DNA of 64,000 nucleotides. Source: Nonlabens tegetincola. Lineage in GTDB: Bacteria > Bacteroidota > Bacteroidia > Flavobacteriales > Flavobacteriaceae. Positions within the stretch are counted from its first letter, which is position 1; every line of letters begins with the position of its first letter. A program made the position numbers and the translations under genes. The notes beneath the pieces were generated by a model. It searched no databases, was not told the origin of the DNA, and saw only the letters and a list, made by a program, of their open reading frames with translations. Positions 49,267 to 57,913 of the stretch are shown here, in pieces. The DNA lies in contig NZ_MQVV01000016.1 in the NCBI RefSeq assembly GCF_002954355.1, positions 124,001 to 188,000 on the forward strand, given 5' to 3'.

Positions 49267-49695
49267 ATGAAAATAGTTAAATTACTTTTCTTGATAATGG
49301 CAATATTGGTATTCTCAAGCTGTAGCAAAACGAACGAAGAAAAACTTGATACAATATTGAATTCTGATGAGATAACAATCCAACAAAACACCTATGGTGG
49401 AATTGCTGGATATTCTGAAAAGATTTTCAATTTGAAAAAAGGTGAGTATGAATCATTATTGATTATTGACAAAGGGACAGACTATCAGACTTTTGTTCGT
49501 ATGGACGAAAAGAAAGAGTTGTTAAAGTCGTTCATAAGGGACGCATATGAAAGCCATAATCCGAACAAAGAAATGTCGAACTCTTGTGTGACGGGAATTG
49601 ATTCAGAGTATATCCTTAAAAGTGGATGGACAACTTTAAAATTGAGACCTGATGAAAAGTGTGATTCTATCTTTAATTTGATTGTTTACAAATGA
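49267..49695 (+). CDS. Cassette 13: small lipoprotein
   Basis: 142 residues from the ATG at 49267. Signal and lipobox MKIVKLLFLIMAILVFSSC. The mature part has a strand-rich core (EITIQQNTYGGIAGYSEKIFNLKKGEYESLLII). Family unknown. The frame beginning at 49186 in the repeat is not the gene start. Confidence 0.65.
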   Translation: MKIVKLLFLIMAILVFSSCSKTNEEKLDTILNSDEITIQQNTYGGIAGYSEKIFNLKKGEYESLLIIDKGTDYQTFVRMDEKKELLKSFIRDAYESHNPNKEMSNSCVTGIDSEYILKSGWTTLKLRPDEKCDSIFNLIVYK

Positions 49696-49710
49696 AAATT
49701 GAAATAACGA

Positions 49711-49839
49711 CACCACAACAACGCATATAGCTTATGGCGGGTGAACGGCTGCCAGCAAGGTTTTCGTTCCTTAGCCAGCTTTGGTTTCGTTGGACAGGAA
49801 AATGCCTTGAAACCGCCACAAGCAATATGCAAAACCGTT
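49711..49839 (+). repeat. attC13 (ATATAGCTTATGGCGG family)
   Basis: Entry CACCACAAC matches GTTGTGGTG at 49247. Arms ACAACGCATATAGC and GCAATATGCAAAACCGTT; inner GGCGG/CCGCC pairing. Confidence 0.75.
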
Positions 49840-50172
49840 GCTGGACGATACCTACGGTCGTTCAGGCCATTTCGCTAGCGCTCAATTCTCTCCTGAACTT
49901 ATTCATTAGTTTCACGCGTGTCTTCCTCTCGCAAACTACGTTTGCTCGTCGGAGACAAGTCGCTGTAATTTGCTTTTATCTAACTATATTTATAACCTAA
50001 ATAACTAAACACTAACCAGCGTTACTGGTACCGTCCACAACTTCGGTTATAGCTAATTTGTGCATTCCTCTCATGCCGCTTTCGCGAAAGCGCACTCGTC
50101 GGATGCAAGAATGGCAACCGTATACTCTAGAATGCTGCGCATTCTGCGTGAACTCGCCATAACCTGTGCGTG
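49838..50172 (+). repeat. Noncoding mini-cassette N9, type B, 335 bp
   Basis: Same length and layout as N2; core palindrome at 50077-50092. Confidence 0.75.
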
Positions 50173-50197
50173 TTGTGTGTAATTAAAAACCAACATT

Positions 50198-50659
50198 GTG
50201 CTGAAATCAAAACTAACATTCGAAAAGAAATTTTTAGCAAAAAAAGCACAAGTGTGTTCTGGAGATAGAACTTATATTGATTTTAAAATAAATGGAATAT
50301 CACTCGCTGAATTAATTGGAGATATTGGTAGAAATATCGGAAAATTTGGTTGGAAGACAAATGTTGACTTTGAACTATCAGAGTTGAAAGAATTACGTGA
50401 ATCAGAAAAATCAAGATTGGAGAATGGCTTATTTTCAGCCTATGTTTGCGGTGAATGTGGAGACGAAGGTTGCGGAGCAATAATGTTTGAAAAACACCAA
50501 ACTGAAAAAATTGTAGAATGGAAAAACTTTGTTTGGAGTGACGGATATGATAACGAAGAGGAAATAGCTGAAACAATTGATATAAAAGCAATTATATTCG
50601 AGCGTACTGAATATGAAAGTGCAATGGAAGAATTGGAGAGAATTATTACGGAAAAATAA
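50198..50659 (+). CDS. Cassette 14: unknown acidic protein
   Basis: 153 residues from a GTG start. A Cys-rich motif CGECGDEGCGAIMF in the centre looks like a small metal site. The remainder is soluble, with an EWKNFVWSDGYDNEEE stretch. Family not recognised. Confidence 0.6.
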   Translation: MLKSKLTFEKKFLAKKAQVCSGDRTYIDFKINGISLAELIGDIGRNIGKFGWKTNVDFELSELKELRESEKSRLENGLFSAYVCGECGDEGCGAIMFEKHQTEKIVEWKNFVWSDGYDNEEEIAETIDIKAIIFERTEYESAMEELERIITEK

Positions 50660-50660
50660 C

Positions 50661-50786
50661 TACACACAACAATGTATAACCGCAATTACGGCGGATTCGA
50701 CTATGTCTGAATTTACTTGGAATTGCGAGCTTAAGTTCTTAGTCAAAAAATCATACGTTTTACCGTAACATATTAGACCTAAAGCT
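50661..50786 (+). repeat. attC14, degenerate (right core lost)
   Basis: Entry TACACACAAC matches GTTGTGTGTA at 50172. The right arm has lost GTT and runs into the next gene. The same hybrid is found at 56302-56427. Confidence 0.65.
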
Positions 50787-51260
50787 GTGGAAGATTTTCA
50801 AATAAGATATAATAAAGCGTCTGAATTACTTGAACAAGCTGTTAAGAATTATTACCAAAAAAATTCTTGTGCTTGCCAATATCCAAGATTTTTACAAATA
50901 GTCGGAATTAATTGTACAGACTACGGTAGAGCTTTTAAAGCTTGGGAAACATCTTTATTGATTAGTAAGGTAAAAAATTACTTTGACATTGAATCTCTCA
51001 AAAAAGGACCTGAATGTTCAAATGAGAAGTGGACGTGTAAAAGGTGTAAATCCGAATTTAATTTTGGGTGGTCTGATTTTAGTATTGCTGTCGAAAGAGA
51101 TGTTTTGACACCAATTAAAATAAATATTAAAGAAAAAGGACAAAAAGCTATTAAACCGATTCCTCTATACGCAGGACTTTATGGACATAGTTATCCTTCA
51201 AAAAAGGAAATTGAAAGCGTTACGTTTGACAGTTTTGAAAAATATATAATGGAAAAATAA
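50787..51260 (+). CDS. Cassette 15: unknown protein, first copy of duplicated gene
   Basis: 157 residues, GTG start. A zinc-like CxxC pair (WTCKRCKSEF) follows CSNEKWTC, then FGWSDFSIAVERDV. Family not recognised. Almost identical (one residue: Glu/Lys in FDIESL) to the gene at 56428, with the upstream degenerate attC copied too. Confidence 0.6.
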   Translation: MEDFQIRYNKASELLEQAVKNYYQKNSCACQYPRFLQIVGINCTDYGRAFKAWETSLLISKVKNYFDIESLKKGPECSNEKWTCKRCKSEFNFGWSDFSIAVERDVLTPIKINIKEKGQKAIKPIPLYAGLYGHSYPSKKEIESVTFDSFEKYIMEK

Positions 51261-51263
51261 CGT

Positions 51264-51436
51264 GTTACAACATGTACCATACGCAATTGCTAGATTATTC
51301 CTCTTCCATAAATTCCTGCTAAATTTTCTTCTAATTAAGTATATTTGAGAAAACAAAATACTAACCAAACCAAAGGCTACCGTACACATTATAAGGCGAA
51401 GCTTCTTTCTCGAACTCAGCATAACCTGTGCGTGTT
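51264..51436 (+). repeat. Degenerate attC15 with mini-cassette remnant
   Basis: Entry GTTACAAC, then TATATTTGAGAAAACAAAAT, ACTAACCAAACC and the GCTACCGTACAC...CATAACCTGTGCGTGTT end. No GTTGCTGG start. Confidence 0.6.
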
Positions 51437-51462
51437 ATGTGTAACTGAAACAAATAATATAA

Positions 51463-51834
51463 ATGTTCGATCCTCCACCGAAAACAAATAGAATAATTCT
51501 CAATTCGGTAAATTATCAAGCCCAAGTTGAATTTTACGAAGAACTCGGAATGTTATTCAATAAAACGATTCTTAAAAATGGATTAAAAACATTTACCTAT
51601 ATCTATGATGACTTTCATTTTGAAATTCATGAGGTGAAACTTGGAGATAGTGTGACAAAGAATGTTGAATTAAGATTCTTTGTTGATGAAATTGAAGGGT
51701 ATTTAGAAGGTATTAGACAGTTAAATATTCAAATAATCAAGAATTTATGGAATTCTGAAAACCATCAACACATCTTATTAAAAGATATAGATGGAAATCT
51801 GATAGAATTAATGACTAAAAACAAAATCACATAA
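51463..51834 (+). CDS. Cassette 16: VOC-family protein
   Basis: 123 residues. RIILNSVNYQAQVEFYEELGM, YDDFHFEIHEV and HILLKDIDGNLIELMT match the beta-alpha-beta metal-binding pattern of glyoxalase-like proteins. First gene of a two-gene cassette. Substrate unknown. Confidence 0.65.
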   Translation: MFDPPPKTNRIILNSVNYQAQVEFYEELGMLFNKTILKNGLKTFTYIYDDFHFEIHEVKLGDSVTKNVELRFFVDEIEGYLEGIRQLNIQIIKNLWNSENHQHILLKDIDGNLIELMTKNKIT

Positions 51835-51854
51835 GAATATGAAGTCAAATTTTT

Positions 51855-52301
51855 ATGGAAGAAAACGAATACAAAATTGAGTTGAGAAAAGTACTAGATG
51901 AAAACTCATCAAGTGCCTTAGTAAATTTAAACAAGACATTACAAGCTCTACCTGAGAAAACTAAAGGCGTTGAATTAATGATTTTTCCTGATCAAGACGG
52001 AGAAGGAACTTTTGGAGTTCGAGTTTCTTTATCAGGTCCTGACTTATACGTACTAAATAAAGCAATTGAAGATTCTGCAGACTTAATTAATGTAATTCAT
52101 ACTCCAGAAGGTTTAAAACCTAATGTGCCTCTGATGGATCCATTTGATTCGAGCTTTGAAGTCAATGATGTTCTATCTGATGTGGTTGGGGATTGGTTAA
52201 AAACTGTTTGGAAAAAGGCAAATAATGAAAATATTAATCTTCCGGTGACAATTATTGCGGATGAAGATTATGGAATGAATTTACCAATCAAGCTAAATTA
52301 A
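51855..52301 (+). CDS. Cassette 16: DUF6389-like protein
   Basis: 148 residues. GVELMIFPDQDGEGTFGVRVSLSGPDLYVLNKAI is the stretch I associate with DUF6389, a family of unknown role; assignment is from memory. It begins 20 bp after the VOC gene and is likely co-expressed. Confidence 0.5.
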   Translation: MEENEYKIELRKVLDENSSSALVNLNKTLQALPEKTKGVELMIFPDQDGEGTFGVRVSLSGPDLYVLNKAIEDSADLINVIHTPEGLKPNVPLMDPFDSSFEVNDVLSDVVGDWLKTVWKKANNENINLPVTIIADEDYGMNLPIKLN

Positions 52302-52304
52302 AAA

Positions 52305-52373
52305 TACACATAACAATGGCTAAAAAATCATAGCCTTCCTTTAGGCAGGCAACTACTCATAGCCGATACCGTT
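52305..52373 (+). repeat. attC16 (short, 69 bp)
   Basis: Entry TACACATAAC matches GTTATGTGTA at 51434. Arms ACAATGGCTA and TAGCCGATACCGTT; the inner loop is reduced to GCCTTCCTTTAGGCAGGC. Confidence 0.7.
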
Positions 52374-52706
52374 GCTAGGCGATACCTACGGTCGTTCAGG
52401 CCATTTCGCTAGCGCTCAATTCTCTCCTGAACTTATAGGTTAGTTTCACGCGTGTCTTCCTCTCGCAAACTGCGTTTGCTCGTCGGAGACAAGTCGCTGT
52501 AATTTGCTTTTATCTAACTATATTTATAACCTAAACAACTAAACACTAACCAGCGTTACTGGTACCGTCAACAACTACGGTTATAGCAAATTTGTGCATT
52601 CCTCTCATGCCGCTTTCGCGAAAGCGCACTCGTCGGATGCAAGAATGGCTACCGTACACTCTAGAATGCTGCGCATTCTGCGTGAACTCGCCATAACCTG
52701 TGCGTG
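52372..52706 (+). repeat. Noncoding mini-cassette N10, type B, 335 bp
   Basis: Same length as N2 with a GTTGCTAGGC start (one substitution); core palindrome at 52611-52626. Confidence 0.75.
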
Positions 52707-52742
52707 TTGTAAACAATTAAACCAAAATTTACGAATGAAAAA

Positions 52743-53195
52743 ATGAAATTATTTTGCGAAATTTTAATCGGACTTATGATTTTCTCATCTTACTCAAGTG
52801 ATGATAATTCTAACATTAATTCAGGTTCAATTATCGGAACTTGGAAACCTATTAAAGAAGTTAATGTTTGCTCAACTGGAAGTGAGATTGTTTATGATTT
52901 TGATTCTTGTATACAAACTGGAAGACTAATATTTTTTAATAACGGAACTGTAAGTGATACTGGATATAAATTGCAAAATGGAAATTGTGAACAATATTAT
53001 CATGAGACTGGAACTTGGTCACTGAATGGAAATAATTTGACGGCAAAAATAGAAGGAGATACTAATAATCCAACTTTCTTTGAATTAACTAATAATACTC
53101 TTCGTATTGGATATTATGATGCTGACCCAAATGAGCTTTGTGATGGTGAAAATCTTCGTTCTTATTATTATGATGAATTTGTTAGAGTAGAATAA
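52743..53195 (+). CDS. Cassette 17: lipocalin-like exported protein, lipobox Cys lost
   Basis: 150 residues. Signal MKLFCEILIGLMIFSSY; relatives have SSCSSDD, but here the codon is TAC (Tyr), so lipidation at this site is lost. The mature part (SIIGTWKPIKEV, GRLIFFNNGTVSD, ETGTWSLNGNNLTAKI) is the lipocalin-like fold of secreted Bacteroidota proteins. It may be released rather than anchored. Confidence 0.65.
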   Translation: MKLFCEILIGLMIFSSYSSDDNSNINSGSIIGTWKPIKEVNVCSTGSEIVYDFDSCIQTGRLIFFNNGTVSDTGYKLQNGNCEQYYHETGTWSLNGNNLTAKIEGDTNNPTFFELTNNTLRIGYYDADPNELCDGENLRSYYYDEFVRVE

Positions 53196-53209
53196 TAACT
53201 GTTTACAAC

Positions 53210-53331
53210 AAAGTATAAACCTTATTGCTGGCATTTAGCTTACTTGAGAAAGTCCTCGCGGACTTTCTAGTCAGTAATGTTTTACTTACTTTTAGAGTAA
53301 AAAAACGCAACAAGGCTTATACCGAGCCGTT
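53210..53331 (+). repeat. attC17 (TATTGCTGGC family)
   Basis: Entry TGTTTACAAC matches GTTGTAAACA at 52706, and is the same core as cassette 1. Inner GAAAGTCC/GGACTTTC hairpin. Confidence 0.75.
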
Positions 53332-53664
53332 GCTGGACGATACCTACGGTCGTTCAGGCCATTTCGCTAGCGCTCAATTCTCTCCTGAACTTATAGCTTA
53401 GAACCACGCGTGTCTTCCTCTCGCAAACTGCGTTTGCTCTTCGGAGACAAGTCGCTGTAATTTGCTTTTATCTAACTATATTTATAACCTAAACAATTAA
53501 ACACTAACCAACGTTACTGGTACCGTCAACAACTACGGTTATAGCAAATTGGTGCATTCCACTCATGCCGCTTTCGCGAAAGCGCACTCGTCGGATGCAA
53601 GAATGGCTACCGTACACTCTAGAATGCTACGCATTCTGCGTGAACTCGCCATAACCTGTGCGTG
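53330..53664 (+). repeat. Noncoding mini-cassette N11, type B, 335 bp
   Basis: Same length as N2; core palindrome at 53569-53584. Confidence 0.75.
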
Positions 53665-53690
53665 TTGTGCCTAATTTGAAAAATAACTTA

Positions 53691-54641
53691 ATGAATATAA
53701 TTGAAACGCAAAGACATCCATTAAAATTCTATGCCACAATAGCATTTGGATTTCTTTTCTTATTTGCATTAGGCTCATTTATGATTTTCATTGGTTTGGA
53801 AGGTGTACCAAATGAACAAGCAGAAATCAAACGTATTATTATGTCAATTTTTGGCTGTATAATTTTTCTTTTAGCAATTTGGATGGTCCATACATATTGG
53901 AAAAATTCACCGAAAATAATTATCGACGGAAATAATTTAAAAATTGGGAAAGAGACATTTAGACTGAACAATATTAAAGATGTCATACTAACAGGCAAAA
54001 TACCTTTTCGCTTTATAATAAACTTTCCAATGGAGGGAACAGTAATTTTATTTAATGATGGTAGTGATAAAATTTTGTTCGACGATATGTACTCAAACAG
54101 TTTTCAAGTAAAATCGTTCCTGGAACAAGTAATTATTAAAAAGCAAGAATATAAATTATACGAACCAAAGAAAGTTAAGAGTGCTCAACTTCGATTTGAA
54201 AACATAGAGATGTTTAAAGGAAATCAATTTACAAGTTTGAGGGGAATTTCACTTTGGGGACTTATTATAGTTTTTACTTTTATGTTAATAATTAAAGGAA
54301 TAAATCTAAAATTAGAAGCTGTAATATTCTTTTGTCTTTTTGGTACTTTTTGGTTTGTATTGAACTCATGGTCAATGCACTATTTTGGACTTACAAAAGA
54401 CTTTTTAATTATTCGAAACCATAACTTTATTTGGAAAGAAATAATTTACAAATATTCGGATATAAAAGAAGTAGTTTTTGAAAGCCAAGGGAAACAACCA
54501 AACAGTATGAGAGTCATTACTAATGATTTTAGAAAAAAACTCTATCCAGCAGGAGTATTAATGGACAAAACTTGGTTGGAAATGAAAAAGAAATTGGAAG
54601 TAAAAGGAGTGAAAGTAAGAAATGAATGCATTTACGAATAA
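53691..54641 (+). CDS. Cassette 18: membrane protein with PH-like segments
   Basis: 316 residues from the ATG at 53691. Two helix pairs (YATIAFGFLFLFALGSFMIFI and WGLIIVFTFMLIIKGI) alternate with segments that read like degenerate PH domains (PKIIIDGNNLKIGKETFRLNNIKDVIL). The membrane family is not otherwise recognised. The frame opening at 53658 is an artefact of the junction GTG. Confidence 0.6.
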   Translation: MNIIETQRHPLKFYATIAFGFLFLFALGSFMIFIGLEGVPNEQAEIKRIIMSIFGCIIFLLAIWMVHTYWKNSPKIIIDGNNLKIGKETFRLNNIKDVILTGKIPFRFIINFPMEGTVILFNDGSDKILFDDMYSNSFQVKSFLEQVIIKKQEYKLYEPKKVKSAQLRFENIEMFKGNQFTSLRGISLWGLIIVFTFMLIIKGINLKLEAVIFFCLFGTFWFVLNSWSMHYFGLTKDFLIIRNHNFIWKEIIYKYSDIKEVVFESQGKQPNSMRVITNDFRKKLYPAGVLMDKTWLEMKKKLEVKGVKVRNECIYE

Positions 54642-54652
54642 TAAAATACTAC

Positions 54653-54823
54653 GCACAACACTGGCTATAGACAATTGCTCGGTTCTTGCTCATCCGAAAA
54701 TGCCTGCTATGTATTTTTTAATTAAGTATCTTTGAGAAAACAAAATACTAACCAAACCAATAGCTACCGTACACTTTAGAGTACTACGCATTATTCGTGA
54801 ACTCACCATAACCTGTGCGTGTT
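54653..54823 (+). repeat. Degenerate attC18 with mini-cassette remnant
   Basis: Entry GCACAAC partly matches the cassette start. AATTAAGTATCTTTGAGAAAAC and the CATAACCTGTGCGTGTT end remain. Confidence 0.6.
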
Positions 54824-54843
54824 ACCCAACATTTGAGAAAACT

Positions 54844-55053
54844 GTGAAAAAACGTAAAATTATAGGATTTCATTTCTTGACTTATGTCATTTTAACAATT
54901 GTTCTTTTCTTTTCCGCTGAACCATTGTTGAACAAATTTGCGTCAGGAATTCACAATGTTGGAATATGGTTAAATCTCATAATTTTCGGAACAATAGGAA
55001 TTCTGATTGTGACTATTGTTTCGTGTTTAATTTTTATAAAACGGACTAATTAA
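54844..55053 (+). CDS. Cassette 19: small two-helix membrane protein
   Basis: 69 residues, GTG start, helices at about 10-26 and 40-64. The stop overlaps the ATG of the DUF2199 gene (TAATG), so the two are coupled. Family unknown. Confidence 0.55.
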   Translation: MKKRKIIGFHFLTYVILTIVLFFSAEPLLNKFASGIHNVGIWLNLIIFGTIGILIVTIVSCLIFIKRTN

Positions 55054-55604
55054 TGTTTTGGAGAAAGAAGAAAAATAAGCCAACTGAATTTAAATGCTCT
55101 GAATGTGGACAAGTCCATTCAGATTGGCCAGCTTTAGCCTTTAAATCACCAGCTAATTATGATTTCCTTTCTGACCAAGAAAAGTCTGAACTTGGGAAAT
55201 TGGATCCTGACTTTTGCGAAATTCATTATAAAGACCAAATTGACCGATTTATAAGGGTAACACTGACTCAAAAAGTGAATGACACATGTGAAAACTTGGA
55301 TTATGGACTTTGGGTTTCGTTAAGCGAGAAAAGCTATTCAGATTATAAGGCTAATTTTGACAATGAAAATCACGAAACTGGATATTTTGGTTGGCTATGT
55401 AGCAATATTCCTGAATATGGAGACACTATGTCAATTCCCTGTGATGTAGTAACTAAAACAGGAAATAGTAGACCTGAAATTTTCCCTCATCGGGATTTTG
55501 ACCATCAACTCGTTAAAGATTACTACGATGGAATTACAAAAACAGAAGCGGAAAAAAGAATAAATGAAATGACAAAAAGATTGCTTAACAATGAACTAAA
55601 CTAA
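55053..55604 (+). CDS. Cassette 19: DUF2199 protein
   Basis: 183 residues. FKCSECGQVHSDWPALAFKSP (Cys pair), DYGLWVSLSEKSYSDY and GYFGWLCSNIPEYGDT are the DUF2199 pattern. Role unknown; zinc-like CxxC at the N terminus. Confidence 0.75.
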   Translation: MFWRKKKNKPTEFKCSECGQVHSDWPALAFKSPANYDFLSDQEKSELGKLDPDFCEIHYKDQIDRFIRVTLTQKVNDTCENLDYGLWVSLSEKSYSDYKANFDNENHETGYFGWLCSNIPEYGDTMSIPCDVVTKTGNSRPEIFPHRDFDHQLVKDYYDGITKTEAEKRINEMTKRLLNNELN

Positions 55605-55820
55605 AAACCAAGTGTTCTTTTGATTAATTTCTAGCATAATTCGAATCCTAACACAATCCTGGTATCACTATTAATAGGCTCATTTTCTCAGTCTTCACTC
55701 CTACTTTATTAGTATGAAATTCAATATATTTGAGAAAACTAAGTACTAACCAAACCAACAGATACCGTACACTCTAGAATGCGCGCATTCTGCGTGAACT
55801 CGCCATAACCTGTGCGTGTT
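55605..55820 (+). repeat. Degenerate mini-cassette remnant
   Basis: AATATATTTGAGAAAAC, ACTAACCAAACC, a CGCGCATTC variant of the inner hairpin and the CATAACCTGTGCGTGTT end; no matching attC entry found. Confidence 0.6.
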
Positions 55821-55870
55821 CTGCGTCATTTGAAAAAAATGGTGCTTAAAACGAAAATCTTTGGGTTTTA

Positions 55871-56296
55871 ATGAGAAAATGGATTTTAATAATTGTCGGA
55901 ATAATATTGATTGGAATAATCGGAATTGGAATTAAAATCTATTCGGAATTGAATGACCTTGCAGAAGCTTTTAAATCTGAACATTCTCTTGACGAACCGA
56001 ATCTAATTATTCTATCGGAATCTATTTCACCTGGCAAGAAATATAAATATTATGAATATCAATTTGACAACGGTGGATTTGGATATTCAAGAGTGTTTTG
56101 GTCAGTAATTAACAATGACGAAAACAAAAATGACCTTGAAAAAGGACTAATTCCAAATGGCTATAAAATAATTGAGTGGAGTAATGATAGTGTTTTGACT
56201 TTAAAAAAGTGGAAACCATACTATGAATCGAATACTACTTATGAATTAAATGGGACAACGGAATTTAACGGAATAAAAATTAAGATAATTGAATAA
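55871..56296 (+). CDS. Cassette 20: membrane-anchored unknown protein
   Basis: 141 residues. N-terminal helix (WILIIVGIILIGIIGIGIKI) and a small soluble domain with YKYYEYQFDNGGFGYSRVFWSV. Similar short proteins occur in other cassettes here; unknown family. Confidence 0.6.
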   Translation: MRKWILIIVGIILIGIIGIGIKIYSELNDLAEAFKSEHSLDEPNLIILSESISPGKKYKYYEYQFDNGGFGYSRVFWSVINNDENKNDLEKGLIPNGYKIIEWSNDSVLTLKKWKPYYESNTTYELNGTTEFNGIKIKIIE

Positions 56297-56301
56297 AAAA
56301 C

Positions 56302-56427
56302 GTAACACAACAATGTACAGTCGCGATTACGGCGGATTCGACTACGTCTGAATTTACTTGGAATTGCGAGCTTAAGTTCTTAGTCAAAAAATCATACGTT
56401 TTACCGTAACATATTAGACCTAAACCT
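56302..56427 (+). repeat. attC20, degenerate hybrid
   Basis: Near-copy of 50661-50786; the GTAACACAAC entry does not match the cassette start GTTCTGCGTC, so the unit is a recombined remnant. Confidence 0.6.
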
Positions 56428-56901
56428 GTGGAAGATTTTCAAATAAGATATAATAAAGCGTCTGAATTACTTGAACAAGCTGTTAAGAATTATTACCAAA
56501 AAAATTCTTGTGCTTGCCAATATCCAAGATTTTTACAAATAGTCGGAATTAATTGTACAGACTACGGTAGAGCTTTTAAAGCTTGGGAAACATCTTTATT
56601 GATAAGTAAGGTAAAAAATTACTTTGACATTAAATCTCTCAAAAAAGGACCTGAATGTTCAAATGAGAAGTGGACGTGTAAAAGGTGTAAATCCGAATTT
56701 AATTTTGGGTGGTCTGATTTTAGTATTGCTGTCGAAAGAGATGTTTTGACACCAATTAAAATAAATATTAAAGAAAAAGGACAAAAAGCTATTAAACCGA
56801 TTCCTCTATACGCAGGACTTTATGGACATAGTTATCCTTCAAAAAAGGAAATTGAAAGCGTTACGTTTGACAGTTTTGAAAAATATATAATGGAAAAATA
56901 A
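56428..56901 (+). CDS. Cassette 21: second copy of duplicated gene
   Basis: 157 residues, differing from the copy at 50787 at one residue (Lys for Glu). GTG start and the same CxxC motif. See the duplication finding. Confidence 0.6.
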   Translation: MEDFQIRYNKASELLEQAVKNYYQKNSCACQYPRFLQIVGINCTDYGRAFKAWETSLLISKVKNYFDIKSLKKGPECSNEKWTCKRCKSEFNFGWSDFSIAVERDVLTPIKINIKEKGQKAIKPIPLYAGLYGHSYPSKKEIESVTFDSFEKYIMEK

Positions 56902-57144
56902 CGTGTTACAACAATGAACTAAGCTAAAAATCAAGTGTTTTTATGATTAGTTTCTAGCATAATTTAGATCATAAAACAATCCTGATTTTACTATTCAATA
57001 GGCTCATTTTCTCAGTCCTCACTCCTACTTTATAAGTATGAAATCTATATATTTGAGAAAACTAAGTACTAACCAAACAAACAGCTACCGTACACTTTAG
57101 AGTGCTGCCCTTTCTGCGTGAACTCGCCATAACCTGTGCGTGTT
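56894..57144 (+). repeat. Degenerate mini-cassette remnant
   Basis: CTATATATTTGAGAAAAC, then ACTAACCAAACAAACAGCTACCG and the CATAACCTGTGCGTGTT end. Confidence 0.6.
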
Positions 57145-57172
57145 GCCACACATTTAAACCAATCACTTCCAA

Positions 57173-57721
57173 TTGAAAATATTAAAACGAATATTGATTG
57201 CTTTACTTATGATACTGACAATCGGATTTATAATCGTTTGGGACATTTTTGACCGAGGCGAATACTATTCCGTACATATTCCCGAAAAAGAATTCGCAGA
57301 GTTTTATGGTCATAGGGATTGGAATGAACAACAAAAAGCGTACAAAAAGAATTTCGGGAAAGATGAATGGAAATTCCCTCGAGAAGAAGTAGCTAAAGCA
57401 AAAATTTATAGAAACGCTTTTCTAACAAGCCGAATAACATCTGAAACACTTTCCGAAAATGAAACTGAAGAGATCATAACATTTTTCAATAATCCGGAAA
57501 ACTTCAGTTTTAGAGAGACAACTTGGGCTGTTACAGAATCTGACTACATTTTTCGATTTTTCGACCAAAATGATACACAAATTGGTAAGATATGGCTTTC
57601 AACAGATGATACTTGGATGACTAAATCCCGACCTTTTTCGCCTAATATGAAATATGGAAGTTTGAGCGAAACAGGAGCTAAGGAAATATTAGAATTGATA
57701 AAAAGAATACAACGGAAATAA
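57173..57721 (+). CDS. Cassette 22: membrane-anchored unknown protein
   Basis: 182 residues from a TTG start. One helix (RILIALLMILTIGFIIVW) then a soluble domain with WKFPREEVAKAKIYRN and FRETTWAVTESDYIFRFFD. Unknown family. Stop 3 bp before the attC22 entry. Confidence 0.6.
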   Translation: MKILKRILIALLMILTIGFIIVWDIFDRGEYYSVHIPEKEFAEFYGHRDWNEQQKAYKKNFGKDEWKFPREEVAKAKIYRNAFLTSRITSETLSENETEEIITFFNNPENFSFRETTWAVTESDYIFRFFDQNDTQIGKIWLSTDDTWMTKSRPFSPNMKYGSLSETGAKEILELIKRIQRK

Positions 57722-57724
57722 AAC

Positions 57725-57898
57725 GTGTGGCAACACGGGCTATACGCAATTGCTCGTTTCTTGCTCATCCGAAAATGCCTGCTATGTATTTTTTAATTAA
57801 GTATATTTGAGAAAACAATATACTAACCAAACCAACAGCTACCGTACACTCTAGAAGGCAAAGCTTTCTGCGTGAACTCCCCATAACCTGTGCGTGTT
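57725..57898 (+). repeat. attC22 with degenerate mini-cassette
   Basis: Entry GTGTGGCAAC matches GTTGCCACAC at 57142. TATATTTGAGAAAAC is conserved. Confidence 0.65.
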
Positions 57899-57913
57899 GT
57901 ACCTAATTATAAA

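Noticed and set aside
57890-57913. GTG CGT GTT as a shared start codon for cassette genes (MRVV- proteins)
   Set aside because: Comes from the fixed repeat end GTGCGTGTT; real ATG or TTG starts lie 24-40 bp downstream. Kept as a remote possibility of junction-encoded starts.
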